Assembly: GCA_910583855.1 (NCBI GenBank)
Contig: CAJTYL010000008.1
Span: forward strand, 1-64,000
From: an uncultured Christensenella sp.
GTDB lineage: Bacteria > Bacillota > Clostridia > Christensenellales > Borkfalkiaceae
DNA length: 64,000 bases
Reading direction: 5' to 3'
The notes beneath the pieces were generated by a model. It saw only the letters and a list, made by a program, of their open reading frames with translations. It was not told where the DNA came from and ran no database searches. Within the stretch, counting starts at the first letter, position 1, and the number at the start of each line of letters is the position of its first letter. This document shows positions 17,269 through 25,611 of the stretch, in pieces. A program made the translations under genes and the position numbers.

Positions 17269-18372
17269 ATGAAGAAACGTTTTAGCGTTGCCGCGTTCGC
17301 CTTAGCGGCAGGTTGCGCAATTGCATTTGCAGGTTGCACGGGTTGTAACGGTTGCGGTGCAAATGAAAAATCAAACGAAGCCGCGTTCAGTTCCAATTGG
17401 TATGCGGATACCTCTTACAGGTATATTCAACCCACTTTTACAGGTTTGGAAAAGGCGGAAATTTTAAAATACAGCGTAAAGCAGGACAATGAAACCGCCG
17501 GCAACAGCACTTATTCCGTGGAATACTCCGAGGGCGAATATATTACTACCTTCTACGCAACGAAGTTCGATAAAGCTTTGATTGCAGAGGATTACAAGCC
17601 CTCTTATCCAGAAAACGATATCACCGTTTACGCGTATCTTACAGAACTCAACTTCAGTTCCGTCACCTTTAAGGTCGGCGACGAAGAAAAAATTTTTAAC
17701 GGCGAGGGCGACAATACCGTTAAAACAGTATGCTATTTTACCGACGTGAACAACCATCTGCGCCCCCTTTATTCCGAACAGAATATAAACGTTGCTTCCC
17801 CAGCCGACTTCCAGGTGGGTAAAATAGAGGATGCCTACAAAGAGATTAGACAGACGGTTAAAACTTATTATAAATACGACGGTAAAGCGGCAAAAACGGT
17901 TATTACGGGCGATAGCGCAACGGAATTTACCGTTAACAATCTCGGCGACACCGATTATTCGTTAATAGACGTCAACGGATTGAATATAGGCGTCAGGGCT
18001 ATGCAGCTTAGCGCCAACTTAAATCAGATTATAAGCGTTTACTCCCCTACGGGAGGTATGCAAAATTATTCGTTTACGGGCGTTTCATCTACGCTTGCCG
18101 AGCCCGAAAGGAAATCTTACGAGGAAATTTTAGCGCGCGACAACGTAAAACTGTACACGCCCGCCGAAGGTAAATCGCTCGGCACGGTGTGCGTAACAGC
18201 GACGCTCAACGCGAATATGAAAGGCGTTTCACAGAAGTATTGGTTTACGGCGATTGACAACGCAAAAAACAATCAATCCCGCGCAACTATGGTTAAAATG
18301 TCCGTGCCCATACCGTTCAGCCTCGGCACTTTAAACTATACGCTTAAAGATATTACGAGCACGCTTTATTAA
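17269..18372 (+). CDS. lipoprotein of unknown function
   Basis: A 367-residue secreted lipoprotein. The signal peptide ends at FAGC (cysteine at residue 23), and a Cys-rich stretch CTGCNGCG follows directly. The mature part is mainly beta-strand with many Tyr and Thr residues and no catalytic motif I recognise. The region after residue 45 (YRYIQPTFTGLEKAEILKYSV) suggests a cell-envelope protein with repeated beta sheets. It has its own promoter, a GAAAGG ribosome-binding site and a terminator, so it is a single-gene unit. No function is offered. Confidence 0.8.
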   Translation: MKKRFSVAAFALAAGCAIAFAGCTGCNGCGANEKSNEAAFSSNWYADTSYRYIQPTFTGLEKAEILKYSVKQDNETAGNSTYSVEYSEGEYITTFYATKFDKALIAEDYKPSYPENDITVYAYLTELNFSSVTFKVGDEEKIFNGEGDNTVKTVCYFTDVNNHLRPLYSEQNINVASPADFQVGKIEDAYKEIRQTVKTYYKYDGKAAKTVITGDSATEFTVNNLGDTDYSLIDVNGLNIGVRAMQLSANLNQIISVYSPTGGMQNYSFTGVSSTLAEPERKSYEEILARDNVKLYTPAEGKSLGTVCVTATLNANMKGVSQKYWFTAIDNAKNNQSRATMVKMSVPIPFSLGTLNYTLKDITSTLY

Positions 18373-18373
18373 A

Positions 18374-18390
18374 GCGTTTTGCTTAAACGC
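18374..18390 (+). terminator. terminator of the lipoprotein gene
   Basis: Stem GCGTTT/AAACGC with a 5-nt loop starting right after the stop codon, followed by ATTTTTAAAT. A second, stronger hairpin follows at 18408. Confidence 0.6.
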
Positions 18391-18407
18391 ATTTTTAAAT
18401 ACTATTG

Positions 18408-18435
18408 AAGCCCCGCGGCATACGCCGCGGGGCTT
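18408..18435. terminator. bidirectional terminator with the recurring GCCCCGCGGC stem
   Basis: Perfect 12-bp stem AAGCCCCGCGGC / GCCGCGGGGCTT with loop ATAC, between the convergent lipoprotein and dehydrogenase genes. The stem is nearly identical to those at 3077 and 30357. Confidence 0.85.
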
Positions 18436-18449
18436 ATACTTTTTACTCT

Positions 18450-19397
18450 TTAAGAAACTACGTTTATGGGTTTACCTTCTATGTACGCTTTCAAATTGCC
18501 CGCCACGATTCCCAAAAGCCGTTTACGGGTCTCACGCGGGACCCAACCGACGTGTGGCGTTATAACGCAGTTTTTCGCGCCGTACAGGGGGTTATCAGCA
18601 CGCATGGGCTCAACCGCTACGGTGTCAAGACATGCGCCTGCGATTTTGCCTGCGTTTAAAGCGTCGGCAAGCGCGGCTTCGTCCACGAGCCCGCCGCGCG
18701 CGGTGTTGATAAGCACTGCGCTCTCTTTCATAAGGCTTAAAGCCTTTGCGTCAATCAGGTTCGCCGTCTTTTCGGTAAGCGGACAGTGCAAAGATAAAAT
18801 ATCGCTGACTTTTAAAAGCTCTTCGAAGTCTACGACTTTATACGGACAGTCCTTGGGAGGCGTGCGCGTGGAAATCACCACGTTTGCGCCGAAGGCTTCC
18901 GCAATTTTCGCAACCGATTTGCCTATGTTGCCGTAACCGAAAACGCCGAAGGTTTTCCCGTACAACTCGTACGTAGGGTACGGAAAATAGCAAAAGGTTT
19001 CACTGCGTATCCAGTCGCCTGCGGCAACGGACGAAGCGTACTTGGAAATCTGACCGTAGAAATTCAAAAGTAGAGCGAAAACGTGCTGGCTTACCGAATG
19101 CGTGGAATAGTCCGGCGCGTTGCAGACGGTTATGCCGCGCCTGCGGCACGCTTCGATATTCACGACGTTATAGCCAGTAGCAAAAGTTCCCACGTATTTC
19201 AACTCGGGGCAGGCGGCAAGCAGAGCTTCGTCCACCTCGACCTTGTTTACGATAAGCGCCTCTCTGTCCGCACAGAGCGAGAAAAGCTCCTTGCGCGGGA
19301 TTTCGCCGAAAAACTTCACGTCTCCAAGTCCCTCAAATTCCGAAAAATCCATATCGCTTTCGTACGAAATTGCGCTTATGTTTATAGCTATTTTCAA
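18450..19397 (-). CDS. D-isomer-specific 2-hydroxyacid dehydrogenase (hydroxypyruvate/glycerate-type)
   Basis: A 315-residue NAD(P)-dependent enzyme that interconverts a 2-oxoacid and a D-2-hydroxyacid. The Rossmann motif is GVFGYGNIGKSVA. Catalytic residues are Arg in INTARGG, Glu in VAVEPM and His in TPHVGW. The fold resembles glycerate/hydroxypyruvate reductases; the substrate is not fixed. It is the last gene of a three-gene operon and overlaps the YjbR-like gene by 4 bp (ATGA). Confidence 0.92.
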   Translation of the reverse strand: MKIAINISAISYESDMDFSEFEGLGDVKFFGEIPRKELFSLCADREALIVNKVEVDEALLAACPELKYVGTFATGYNVVNIEACRRRGITVCNAPDYSTHSVSQHVFALLLNFYGQISKYASSVAAGDWIRSETFCYFPYPTYELYGKTFGVFGYGNIGKSVAKIAEAFGANVVISTRTPPKDCPYKVVDFEELLKVSDILSLHCPLTEKTANLIDAKALSLMKESAVLINTARGGLVDEAALADALNAGKIAGACLDTVAVEPMRADNPLYGAKNCVITPHVGWVPRETRKRLLGIVAGNLKAYIEGKPINVVS

Positions 19398-19777
19398 AGC
19401 CGTTTCTCCTTAGTTCCGTCGGTTATATCGTAGCTGAGCCGTATAAGCCGTTTTACGTCTTCATCGGGAACGCCCGACGACAGCACGATAGAAATCCAGT
19501 GAGTTTTATTCATATGATATGCGGGAAGAATTACACCCTTATGCTTTTCACAAAGGAATTCCCTGAGGTCGGGCGGACACTTTAAATTGAGAACCTCGCA
19601 TTTTTCCAAGAGCACGCCGTAACGTTCGAGAAAGTTCGGCGAAGCCTTTAAAACAACGCCGAACCACTTGCCGTCGCCGTGCTTTAAAACCGTGGAATAA
19701 AAGTCGCCCTCCCACGGGGTAACCGCCGCGGCGGACGGTAATTCTTTAATAAACTCCAAAATTTCGTTCTTGGTCAT
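19394..19777 (-). CDS. MmcQ/YjbR-family protein
   Basis: A 127-residue protein of the MmcQ/YjbR family (CyaY-like fold, often annotated DNA-binding without proof). Visible family features are an N-terminal helix with a conserved acidic pattern, LKCPPDLREFL, and the C-terminal LPAYHMNKTHWISIVL. It is in an operon with the dehydrogenase (4-bp overlap). Its ATG has no nearby Shine-Dalgarno; an AGGAG lies 28 nt upstream and instead fits a six-codon mini-ORF whose TGA lies 2 nt before this start. Confidence 0.88.
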   Translation of the reverse strand: MTKNEILEFIKELPSAAAVTPWEGDFYSTVLKHGDGKWFGVVLKASPNFLERYGVLLEKCEVLNLKCPPDLREFLCEKHKGVILPAYHMNKTHWISIVLSSGVPDEDVKRLIRLSYDITDGTKEKRL

Positions 19778-19805
19778 ATCAGTTCAAACGCAAAATCATC
19801 CTCTC

Positions 19806-20051
19806 CTATGCTCGTATCGCGGTGAAATTCCGCAACGGGGCTTCGGTATTAAGCACGAAGTAATGCGGCGTTCCGCCTTCCATTAACCTGAAACAGAGAC
19901 TGTCCTCTATTATATCGTCAATTATAATACGGAAAAAGCGCAGGCGGAAAATTTCGTCTAAAAGATATTCGCCCATCACTGCCGGAATTACCTGTTCGCC
20001 GCCGTATTCGCAGTCGTTCGCGACGGAGTTCACCGTAACTTTTAACTTCAT
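19806..20051 (-). CDS. small hypothetical protein, first gene of the dehydrogenase operon
   Basis: An 81-residue acidic/hydrophobic protein with no motif I recognise. The centre is rich in Arg, Phe and Ile (EIFRLRFFRIIIDDIIED). A consensus promoter lies directly upstream, with the -10 box ending 9 nt before the ATG and no ribosome-binding site. Its place at the head of the operon and the good promoter support it being real. Confidence 0.6.
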   Translation of the reverse strand: MKLKVTVNSVANDCEYGGEQVIPAVMGEYLLDEIFRLRFFRIIIDDIIEDSLCFRLMEGGTPHYFVLNTEAPLRNFTAIRA

Positions 20052-20060
20052 ATTTATATA

Positions 20061-20089
20061 AGTATAACAAAAACCCGCATTGTACGCAA
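20061..20089 (-). promoter_or_regulatory. promoter of the dehydrogenase operon
   Basis: TTGCGT (complement of 20084-20089), 17-nt spacer, TATACT (complement of 20061-20066) with TG one base upstream of the -10 box. The start codon follows 9 nt after the -10 box, making a leaderless transcript likely. Confidence 0.75.
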
Positions 20090-20108
20090 CAAAAATTTTA
20101 ATTTAATA

Positions 20109-20138
20109 TGTACAAATAAAAAAAACGGGTGCTATAAT
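20109..20138 (+). promoter_or_regulatory. promoter of the kdgK-like gene
   Basis: TGTACA (20109-20114), 18-nt spacer, TATAAT (20133-20138) preceded by TGC (extended -10). The ~38-nt leader ends with GGGGGAAATT before the ATG, a normal ribosome-binding site. Confidence 0.7.
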
Positions 20139-20183
20139 TATATTAACGACCATGCCGATAAATCGGGCGCGACGGGGGAAATT

Positions 20184-21218
20184 ATGGCTGATATAAGCAA
20201 AATCAAATTTATTACTTTGGGCGAACTTCTTTTAAGGCTTTCTCCGCCCAACTATGAAAAGATACGTACTACCGACGAATTCAAAGTAACATACGGCGGC
20301 GCGGAAGCGAACGTTGCGGCGTCCCTTTCCAACCTCGGCATCGACACCTCGTACTTCACGGTAGTGCCCGACAGCTCTATCGGCAAGGCGGCGATACGCT
20401 ATCTGCGCTCTAACGACGTGCACTGTTCGCCCTGTATCTACTCCGACGAAGGCAGAATGGGCATTTACTTTTTGGAAGAGGGCTTCGGCGTGCGCTCTTC
20501 GAAGGTCACTTACGACAGAAAAGACAGCGCGTTTTCTAAATTCGATTATTCAAAAATCGACTTTAAAGAGAAACTTAAAGGCTTTACCTGGCTACATACC
20601 TCGGGAATTACCCCCGCGCTTTCGGAAAACTGCCGCAAGCTTGTTTTCTACGCGCTTAAAGCCGCGAAAGAACTTGGCATAACGGTCAGCTTTGACTGCA
20701 ACTTCCGTTCGGCGTTATGGGGCTGGCAGGAAGCGCGCGACTGCATAACCGAATATCTTCCTTACGTCGACGTGCTATTCGGCATAGAGCCCATAAACCT
20801 ACCCGATGAAAACGGAAAAGACTTGAAGGACGGACTATCGATGAACCCTTCCTACAAGGAACAGGACAGGATTTTTAAAGAACTGCACAAACGCTATCGC
20901 TTCAAGGCTATAGGCAGGCACGTAAGATACGTACATTCGGGCAGTGAAAACAGTCTTAAAGCGTTTATGTGGTACGACGGCGAAACGTACGAAAGCCGCA
21001 CCTTCCGCTTCAATATTCTTGACAGGGTGGGCGGCGGCGACGCGTTCGCAAGCGGAATGATTTACGCAATTATGCGCGGAATGAAGCCCGACGAAATAGT
21101 GAATTTTGCCGTGGCTTCGTCCGTAATCAAGCACACTATGCACGGCGACTTCAACATAACCGACGATGAAGAATCGATTATAAAGATAATGAACCAGGAA
21201 TTCGAAATAAGAAGATAA
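20184..21218 (+). CDS. PfkB-family sugar kinase (2-dehydro-3-deoxygluconokinase-like)
   Basis: A 344-residue ribokinase-fold kinase. The N-terminal ITLGELLLRLSPP and YGGAEANVAASLSNLG resemble KdgK, which phosphorylates 2-keto-3-deoxygluconate, the product of pectin and uronate breakdown. The ATP/anion-hole motif is DRVGGGDAFASG, with the catalytic Asp in GGGD. KdgK assignment over other PfkB kinases is moderate. It would fit with the pectin-type esterase lipoprotein at the other end of the window. It is a single-gene unit with its own promoter and terminator. Confidence 0.85.
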   Translation: MADISKIKFITLGELLLRLSPPNYEKIRTTDEFKVTYGGAEANVAASLSNLGIDTSYFTVVPDSSIGKAAIRYLRSNDVHCSPCIYSDEGRMGIYFLEEGFGVRSSKVTYDRKDSAFSKFDYSKIDFKEKLKGFTWLHTSGITPALSENCRKLVFYALKAAKELGITVSFDCNFRSALWGWQEARDCITEYLPYVDVLFGIEPINLPDENGKDLKDGLSMNPSYKEQDRIFKELHKRYRFKAIGRHVRYVHSGSENSLKAFMWYDGETYESRTFRFNILDRVGGGDAFASGMIYAIMRGMKPDEIVNFAVASSVIKHTMHGDFNITDDEESIIKIMNQEFEIRR

Positions 21219-21239
21219 ACGCGCCAATCAGAATAAACG

Positions 21240-21275
21240 AAACCCGTCGCAGGCAAACGCCCGCGACGGGGTTTT
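21240..21275. terminator. bidirectional terminator between kdgK-like gene and hppA
   Basis: Stem AAACCCGTCGC with GCGACGGGGTTT, about 11 bp, and TTTT at its plus-strand end. It lies between convergent genes. Confidence 0.8.
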
Positions 21276-21286
21276 CAATTAACGCT

Positions 21287-23542
21287 TTAAAGTCCCAACA
21301 AATTAAACAGATTATATTCGCTGAATACGACAACCGCAACGAGAGATATTGTGGACATTATCTTTATAAGAATATCCAACGAAGGACCTACCGTATCTTT
21401 CAGCGGGTCGCCTACAGTGTCGCCGACTACTGCCGCGTCGTGCGCGGGCGAGCCCTTGCCGACATTCTCTGCGTGCGCGGTTTCAACGGAAGTTTCCGTA
21501 GCCTTTTCCGCGTTCTCTTTTTCGGCTTTTTCTATTTCAGCCTTAATTTCGTTCAGTCCGCCCGCCTCTATATACTTCTTCGCGTTATCCCACGCGCCGC
21601 CCGCGTTACCGCAGAAAAGCGCAAGCATTATCGCCGTTATCGTAGCCCCTATGAGCACGCCGCCCACGAATTCGGGTCCGAACACAAAGCCCGTGACGAG
21701 CGGGAACAGTATGCAGAATATGCAGGGTACACGCATCTCTTTAAGCGCGCCCTGCGAAGAAATTTCGATACAGGTTTTGTAATCGGGCTTTTCGGTGCCG
21801 CCGAGAATGCCGGGGTATTCGCTGAACTGTCTTCGCACTTCCTCAACCATCTTTCTTGCAGCTTTTGCAACTGCTTTTATCAGCAAGCCCGAGAAGAAGA
21901 ACGGCAACGCCGCGCCGCACAGCGCGCCGCACAGCGTGAGCGGGTCTATAAGGTTTAAAAGCAAATCCCCACCCGTGAAAGCGTAAAGATACGAGGTCAT
22001 AAGCGACAATGCCGCAAACGCCGCCGAGCCTATCGCAAAACCCTTGCCTATAGCCGCGGTGGTGTTGCCCACGCTGTCAAGCTTGTCGGTAATTTCACGC
22101 ACTTCGGGGTCGAGCTCGCTCATTTCCGCAATGCCGCCCGCGTTGTCGGAAATAGGTCCGTACGTATCAACTGAAACGGTTGCGGCAACGAATGAAAGCA
22201 TACCCATCGCCGCGCAAGCGACGCCGTACATCCCCGCAAGCTCGTAAGAGCCGAAGATTGCAAGCGCAAGCACAACCACGGGGAGCATACAGCTTATCAT
22301 ACCCGTTGCAAGCCCCTGCGTTACGGTGAGCGCGGGTCCTTCCTTCGACGACTGCGCTATGCCCTTGGTGGGCTTATAGTCGTAGCTGGTGTAGTATTCG
22401 GAAATAACGCCTATTATTATTCCCGCAACGATACCGCAAACGGCGGCAAGCCAAGGCGAGAATTCACCGACGTTGAAGCCTACCCAAAGCTTCATTTCGT
22501 CCCAGGATACGTCCTTAAACATAAAGTAGCTCAAAATCGCGCCTACCGCAACGGTTACGCCCGCCGCTATCCAGGTGGCTATATTAAGCTCCATATGTAC
22601 GTTTTTAGAGAGTCTGGGTTTTATAACTATATAAGAGATACCTATCACGCAGGCAAGAAGTCCGTAGCCCGCAAACACTATGGGGAAGAGCATAAGTCTT
22701 TGCAGGAACGCCGCGTCCGTGAACGCCGCGGTATGCGTGAACAGCTCGCAAGCGAGCATTACGGCTGAGAGAATCGCGCCGACGTAGCTTTCCAAAAGGT
22801 CGCTGCCGAGCCCCGCGACGTCGCCGACGTTGTCGCCGACGTTATCTGCAATGGTTGCGGGGTTTCTGGGGTCGTCCTCGGGAATGTGTGCCTCTGTCTT
22901 GCCTACGAGGTCCGCGCCCATATCCGCGGCTTTGGTGTAGATGCCGCCGCCTACGCGGTTGAACATTGCGATAATCGAACAGCCCAACGCGTAGCCAGAC
23001 AAGGTCATTGTAAACGATGCGGGGAGCTGGGTTATAAAGTTTTTGGAGATTTCGCCCGATACAATTTCGTCAATCTGCCCTACGCCGAGTCCGAATATAA
23101 GGTATACGATAACAACGCCCAAAAGAGCAAAGCCCGCAACGCAAAGCCCCATAACCGAGCCGCCCTTGAAGGCAACCTTTAAGGTTTTGCCCACGTCTTT
23201 TGTTCTGCGCGCAGTGTCGGTCACGCGAACGTTGGCGTAGGTCGCGATTTTCATTCCGACCCAACCTGCGGACGCGCTCATTACCGCGCCTATGACGAAC
23301 GCTATTGCCGCCTGCCAACTTATTACCAGAAACACGACTACGGCGATAACCGCGCCTATTATGGCGACGAGCTTGTATTCGTACTTTATGAACGCGTTTG
23401 CGCCTATCCTAATTGCGCCCGCTATTTCACCCATTTTCTCGGTGCCCTCTTCAAGCTTTTTAACGCAAAAGTAATTGAACACCGCGTAGGCAATTGCAAG
23501 GACTATGGCAACCCCCGCAATTATCAGAAGCAAATTTTCCAT
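21287..23542 (-). CDS. hppA: K+-dependent, probably sodium-translocating membrane pyrophosphatase
   Basis: A 751-residue integral membrane protein with about 16 membrane helices that couples pyrophosphate hydrolysis to ion export. Catalytic motifs: DDPRNPATIADNVGDNVGD, DTYGPISDNAGGIAEM, GNAGGAWDNAKK and GDTVGDPLKDTVGPS. GNTTAAIGKG has Ala and Gly where K+-independent enzymes have Lys and Thr, so it should need K+. Helix 6 reads SDLLESYVGA, with Glu at the position seen in Thermotoga-type Na+ pumps rather than plant-type H+ pumps. Na+ specificity is therefore inferred. SD AGAGAGG lies 5 nt before the ATG. It is the third gene after the HIT and GltD-like genes (24-bp gap). Confidence 0.96.
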   Translation of the reverse strand: MENLLLIIAGVAIVLAIAYAVFNYFCVKKLEEGTEKMGEIAGAIRIGANAFIKYEYKLVAIIGAVIAVVVFLVISWQAAIAFVIGAVMSASAGWVGMKIATYANVRVTDTARRTKDVGKTLKVAFKGGSVMGLCVAGFALLGVVIVYLIFGLGVGQIDEIVSGEISKNFITQLPASFTMTLSGYALGCSIIAMFNRVGGGIYTKAADMGADLVGKTEAHIPEDDPRNPATIADNVGDNVGDVAGLGSDLLESYVGAILSAVMLACELFTHTAAFTDAAFLQRLMLFPIVFAGYGLLACVIGISYIVIKPRLSKNVHMELNIATWIAAGVTVAVGAILSYFMFKDVSWDEMKLWVGFNVGEFSPWLAAVCGIVAGIIIGVISEYYTSYDYKPTKGIAQSSKEGPALTVTQGLATGMISCMLPVVVLALAIFGSYELAGMYGVACAAMGMLSFVAATVSVDTYGPISDNAGGIAEMSELDPEVREITDKLDSVGNTTAAIGKGFAIGSAAFAALSLMTSYLYAFTGGDLLLNLIDPLTLCGALCGAALPFFFSGLLIKAVAKAARKMVEEVRRQFSEYPGILGGTEKPDYKTCIEISSQGALKEMRVPCIFCILFPLVTGFVFGPEFVGGVLIGATITAIMLALFCGNAGGAWDNAKKYIEAGGLNEIKAEIEKAEKENAEKATETSVETAHAENVGKGSPAHDAAVVGDTVGDPLKDTVGPSLDILIKIMSTISLVAVVVFSEYNLFNLLGL

Positions 23543-23566
23543 AAAAACCTCTCTTGTAGTATATGC

Positions 23567-24793
23567 TTACGATTTTGGTAATGATTTTAAATAAGCGTCC
23601 ATTGCCGAGGCAACGCGTTTGGCAGTGTCAACCGCCTCTACAACTGTCTTTGCGCCGCGCACCACGTCGCCCGCGGCGAACAGTCCCGCGCGCATAGTGG
23701 AGCCGTCAGGGTTGATTTTCGCAAGACCGCGCTCGTTGGTTTCAAGCCCTTCGGTCTGCGTTAAAATAAGGTTTGAAGGACGCTGTGAAATACAAATCAT
23801 AACGCTGTCCGCCTTCATAAGCGACGTCGTTTCGGAAACGCTTATAATTCTTCCGTCCCCGTCGCAGACGGTATCCTTGAAGATAACGCCCTCGTCGGTG
23901 ATTTCAACGGGCTGCTTGTTGAATACGAACTGCGCGCCCTCAATCTCGGCGTACTCCCTCTCCTCGTCGCTAGCGGAAACCTTGTCGCTTCTGACGGTGA
24001 TATAAACGTTCTTGACGCCCTTACGAAGCGCCGTGCGCGCCACGTCCATCGCAACGTTGCCCGCGCCTATAATAACCATACTTTGCCCTAACTTGTAAAC
24101 GTCGGGGCGTTCAAGAAAGTGCACGCCGTAGTGCACGTGACCGAGCGTTTCCCCCTTTATATCGAGTGAAATTGGCCAGGTTACGCCCGTGCCTATGGAA
24201 ACGGCTTTGAAACCGTCGCGGAAAAGCTCCTCAACGCCGAAAGCTTTACCTATCGTAACGTTATATTTAATTTTGACGCCGAGCTTTCTTAGAAGTCCTT
24301 CGTACTTGTCCACTATCGCCTTGGGTAGTCGGAATTCCGGAATACCGTATCTTAAAACGCCGCCTATCTCCGTCTTACTTTCAAAAATAGTTACGTCGTA
24401 TCCGAGCTGCGCCATTTTAATAGAAATGGTTATACCCGCGGGACCCGAGCCGACTACGGCTACTTTTATGCCGTTAGGCTCCGCTTTTTCAAGTTCAAGA
24501 CTGTCAAGGTAATGTCCCGAAACGAAATTTTCGATAGTGCTGACTTCTACGGGTTCGCCCTTTAATCCGCGTACGCAGTGCCCTTGGCACTGGTTGCCGT
24601 GATTGCATACAATTGAGCAGACCACGGACAGAGGGTTATTATCGAAAACCATTTTGCCCGCCTTTTTAATATCGCCGTTCAGGAACGTGGAAATCATTTC
24701 GGGAATGGGCGTGTTTACAGGGCAACCCTGTCTGCATAAGGGTTTTTTGCAGTTTAAACATCTCTTAGCTTCGGCTATAACATTATGAGCCAT
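23567..24793 (-). CDS. GltD-like NAD(P)H flavoprotein oxidoreductase
   Basis: A 408-residue flavoprotein related to the glutamate synthase small subunit. The N-terminal 4Fe-4S region has CLNCKKPLCRQGCP and CSIVC...CQGHC. FAD site VAVVGSGPAGITISI, NAD(P)H site MVIIGAGNVAMDVART, and a C-terminal FAD-binding GLFAAGDVVRG. No gltB-like large subunit is nearby. It may act alone, as an NfnB-like transhydrogenase subunit or with a distant partner; this cannot be settled here. The ATG at 24793 is chosen over the preceding TTG; GGTGA lies 8 nt upstream. Confidence 0.9.
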   Translation of the reverse strand: MAHNVIAEAKRCLNCKKPLCRQGCPVNTPIPEMISTFLNGDIKKAGKMVFDNNPLSVVCSIVCNHGNQCQGHCVRGLKGEPVEVSTIENFVSGHYLDSLELEKAEPNGIKVAVVGSGPAGITISIKMAQLGYDVTIFESKTEIGGVLRYGIPEFRLPKAIVDKYEGLLRKLGVKIKYNVTIGKAFGVEELFRDGFKAVSIGTGVTWPISLDIKGETLGHVHYGVHFLERPDVYKLGQSMVIIGAGNVAMDVARTALRKGVKNVYITVRSDKVSASDEEREYAEIEGAQFVFNKQPVEITDEGVIFKDTVCDGDGRIISVSETTSLMKADSVMICISQRPSNLILTQTEGLETNERGLAKINPDGSTMRAGLFAAGDVVRGAKTVVEAVDTAKRVASAMDAYLKSLPKS

Positions 24794-24811
24794 CAAAAAT
24801 TCACCCTTATT

Positions 24812-25231
24812 TTATAAAGCTTTCTTTATTTCTTCTATCATTTTCGCGTATTCGGCATCGGTTAAATACACTTTTTGCGGGTTCATTGTGAAAGTGCCGC
24901 CCCACTCGTCCCCGCCAGCATATTTGGGGCAGAGGTGCATATGCAGGTGACAGCCCGTGTCGCCGTACGCGCCGTAATTAAGCTTATCGGGCTTGAATAC
25001 CTTGTGTATTGCCTTTGCGGCGCGGTTCACGTCCGCGAAGAACGCGTTCCTCTCCCCGTCCGAAATATCGACGATTTCGCTTACGTGGTCCTTGTACGCG
25101 ACGATACACCTGCCGCGCTTGGACTGCTCTTTAAACAAAATTAATTGACTTACCGACAAATCGCAGATTTTTATGCCGAATTTGGCAAGCGCGTCTCCGC
25201 CTGCGCAATAGCCGCAATTACAGTCTTTCAT
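24812..25231 (-). CDS. HIT-family nucleotide hydrolase
   Basis: A 139-residue histidine-triad protein. The signature is HLHMHLCPKY, with the catalytic histidine in HLHMH. CNCGYC near the N-terminus could bind zinc. Family members hydrolyse nucleotide phosphoramidates or dinucleoside polyphosphates. It heads an operon with the GltD-like gene (18-bp gap) and hppA. A consensus promoter and GGGGGG ribosome-binding site precede the ATG. Confidence 0.93.
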   Translation of the reverse strand: MKDCNCGYCAGGDALAKFGIKICDLSVSQLILFKEQSKRGRCIVAYKDHVSEIVDISDGERNAFFADVNRAAKAIHKVFKPDKLNYGAYGDTGCHLHMHLCPKYAGGDEWGGTFTMNPQKVYLTDAEYAKMIEEIKKAL

Positions 25232-25267
25232 AATATTATTCCCCCCGTAACGGATTTTAATATTACT

Positions 25268-25296
25268 ATTTTAGCACACGGAATTTCAATATTCAA
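25268..25296 (-). promoter_or_regulatory. promoter of the HIT-gltD-like-hppA operon
   Basis: TTGAAT (complement of 25291-25296), 17-nt spacer, TAAAAT (complement of 25268-25273) preceded by TGC (extended -10). Confidence 0.7.
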
Positions 25297-25315
25297 GGGG
25301 GAAGTTAAAATTATA

Positions 25316-25525
25316 TTACGGTTCTTCCGTCAACCCGATAAGATAATCTGCGGAAACCTCATAAAAGCGACACAAAGTCAACAAATCTTTGTACGACGGT
25401 TCCTGATAATTGCATTCCCAATGCGAAAGCGTCGAAACCGTAACCGAAAGAGCTTCGGCAACCTTCTTCTGCGTAAGCCCCTTGTCTATTCTCAATTCTT
25501 TAAGTTTTTCACCAAACGTTTTCAT
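25316..25525 (-). CDS. small XRE-family transcriptional regulator
   Basis: A 69-residue Cro/C1-type helix-turn-helix protein, essentially a bare DNA-binding domain: LRIDKGLTQKKVAEALSVTVSTLSHWE, then KDLLTLCRFYEVSADYLIGL. It has no signalling domain. It lies divergent from a small gene and its own start is 22 bp from a 33-bp perfect palindrome, so it is very likely autoregulated there. The transcript would have a leader of only about 8 nt and no ribosome-binding site. Confidence 0.92.
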   Translation of the reverse strand: MKTFGEKLKELRIDKGLTQKKVAEALSVTVSTLSHWECNYQEPSYKDLLTLCRFYEVSADYLIGLTEEP

Positions 25526-25539
25526 AATTAAATTTTATC

Positions 25540-25589
25540 ATTTTATGTATCGTTTTTCGATTGACAATCGAAAAACGATATGTTATATT
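25540..25589. promoter_or_regulatory. divergent promoters sharing a 33-bp palindromic XRE operator
   Basis: Perfect 15-bp arms (25548-25562 and 25566-25580) with a 3-nt centre GAC. The arms read TATCGTTTTTCGATT and its complement. The plus-strand promoter has TTGACA at the centre (25561-25566), a 17-nt spacer and TATATT (25584-25589, extended -10). The minus-strand promoter has TTGTCA at the centre (25562-25567), a 16-nt spacer and TAAAAT (25540-25545). The two -35 boxes overlap, so one bound dimer would silence both genes. Confidence 0.85.
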
Positions 25590-25611
25590 TTTAATATAAA
25601 CGGAGGTGCTT

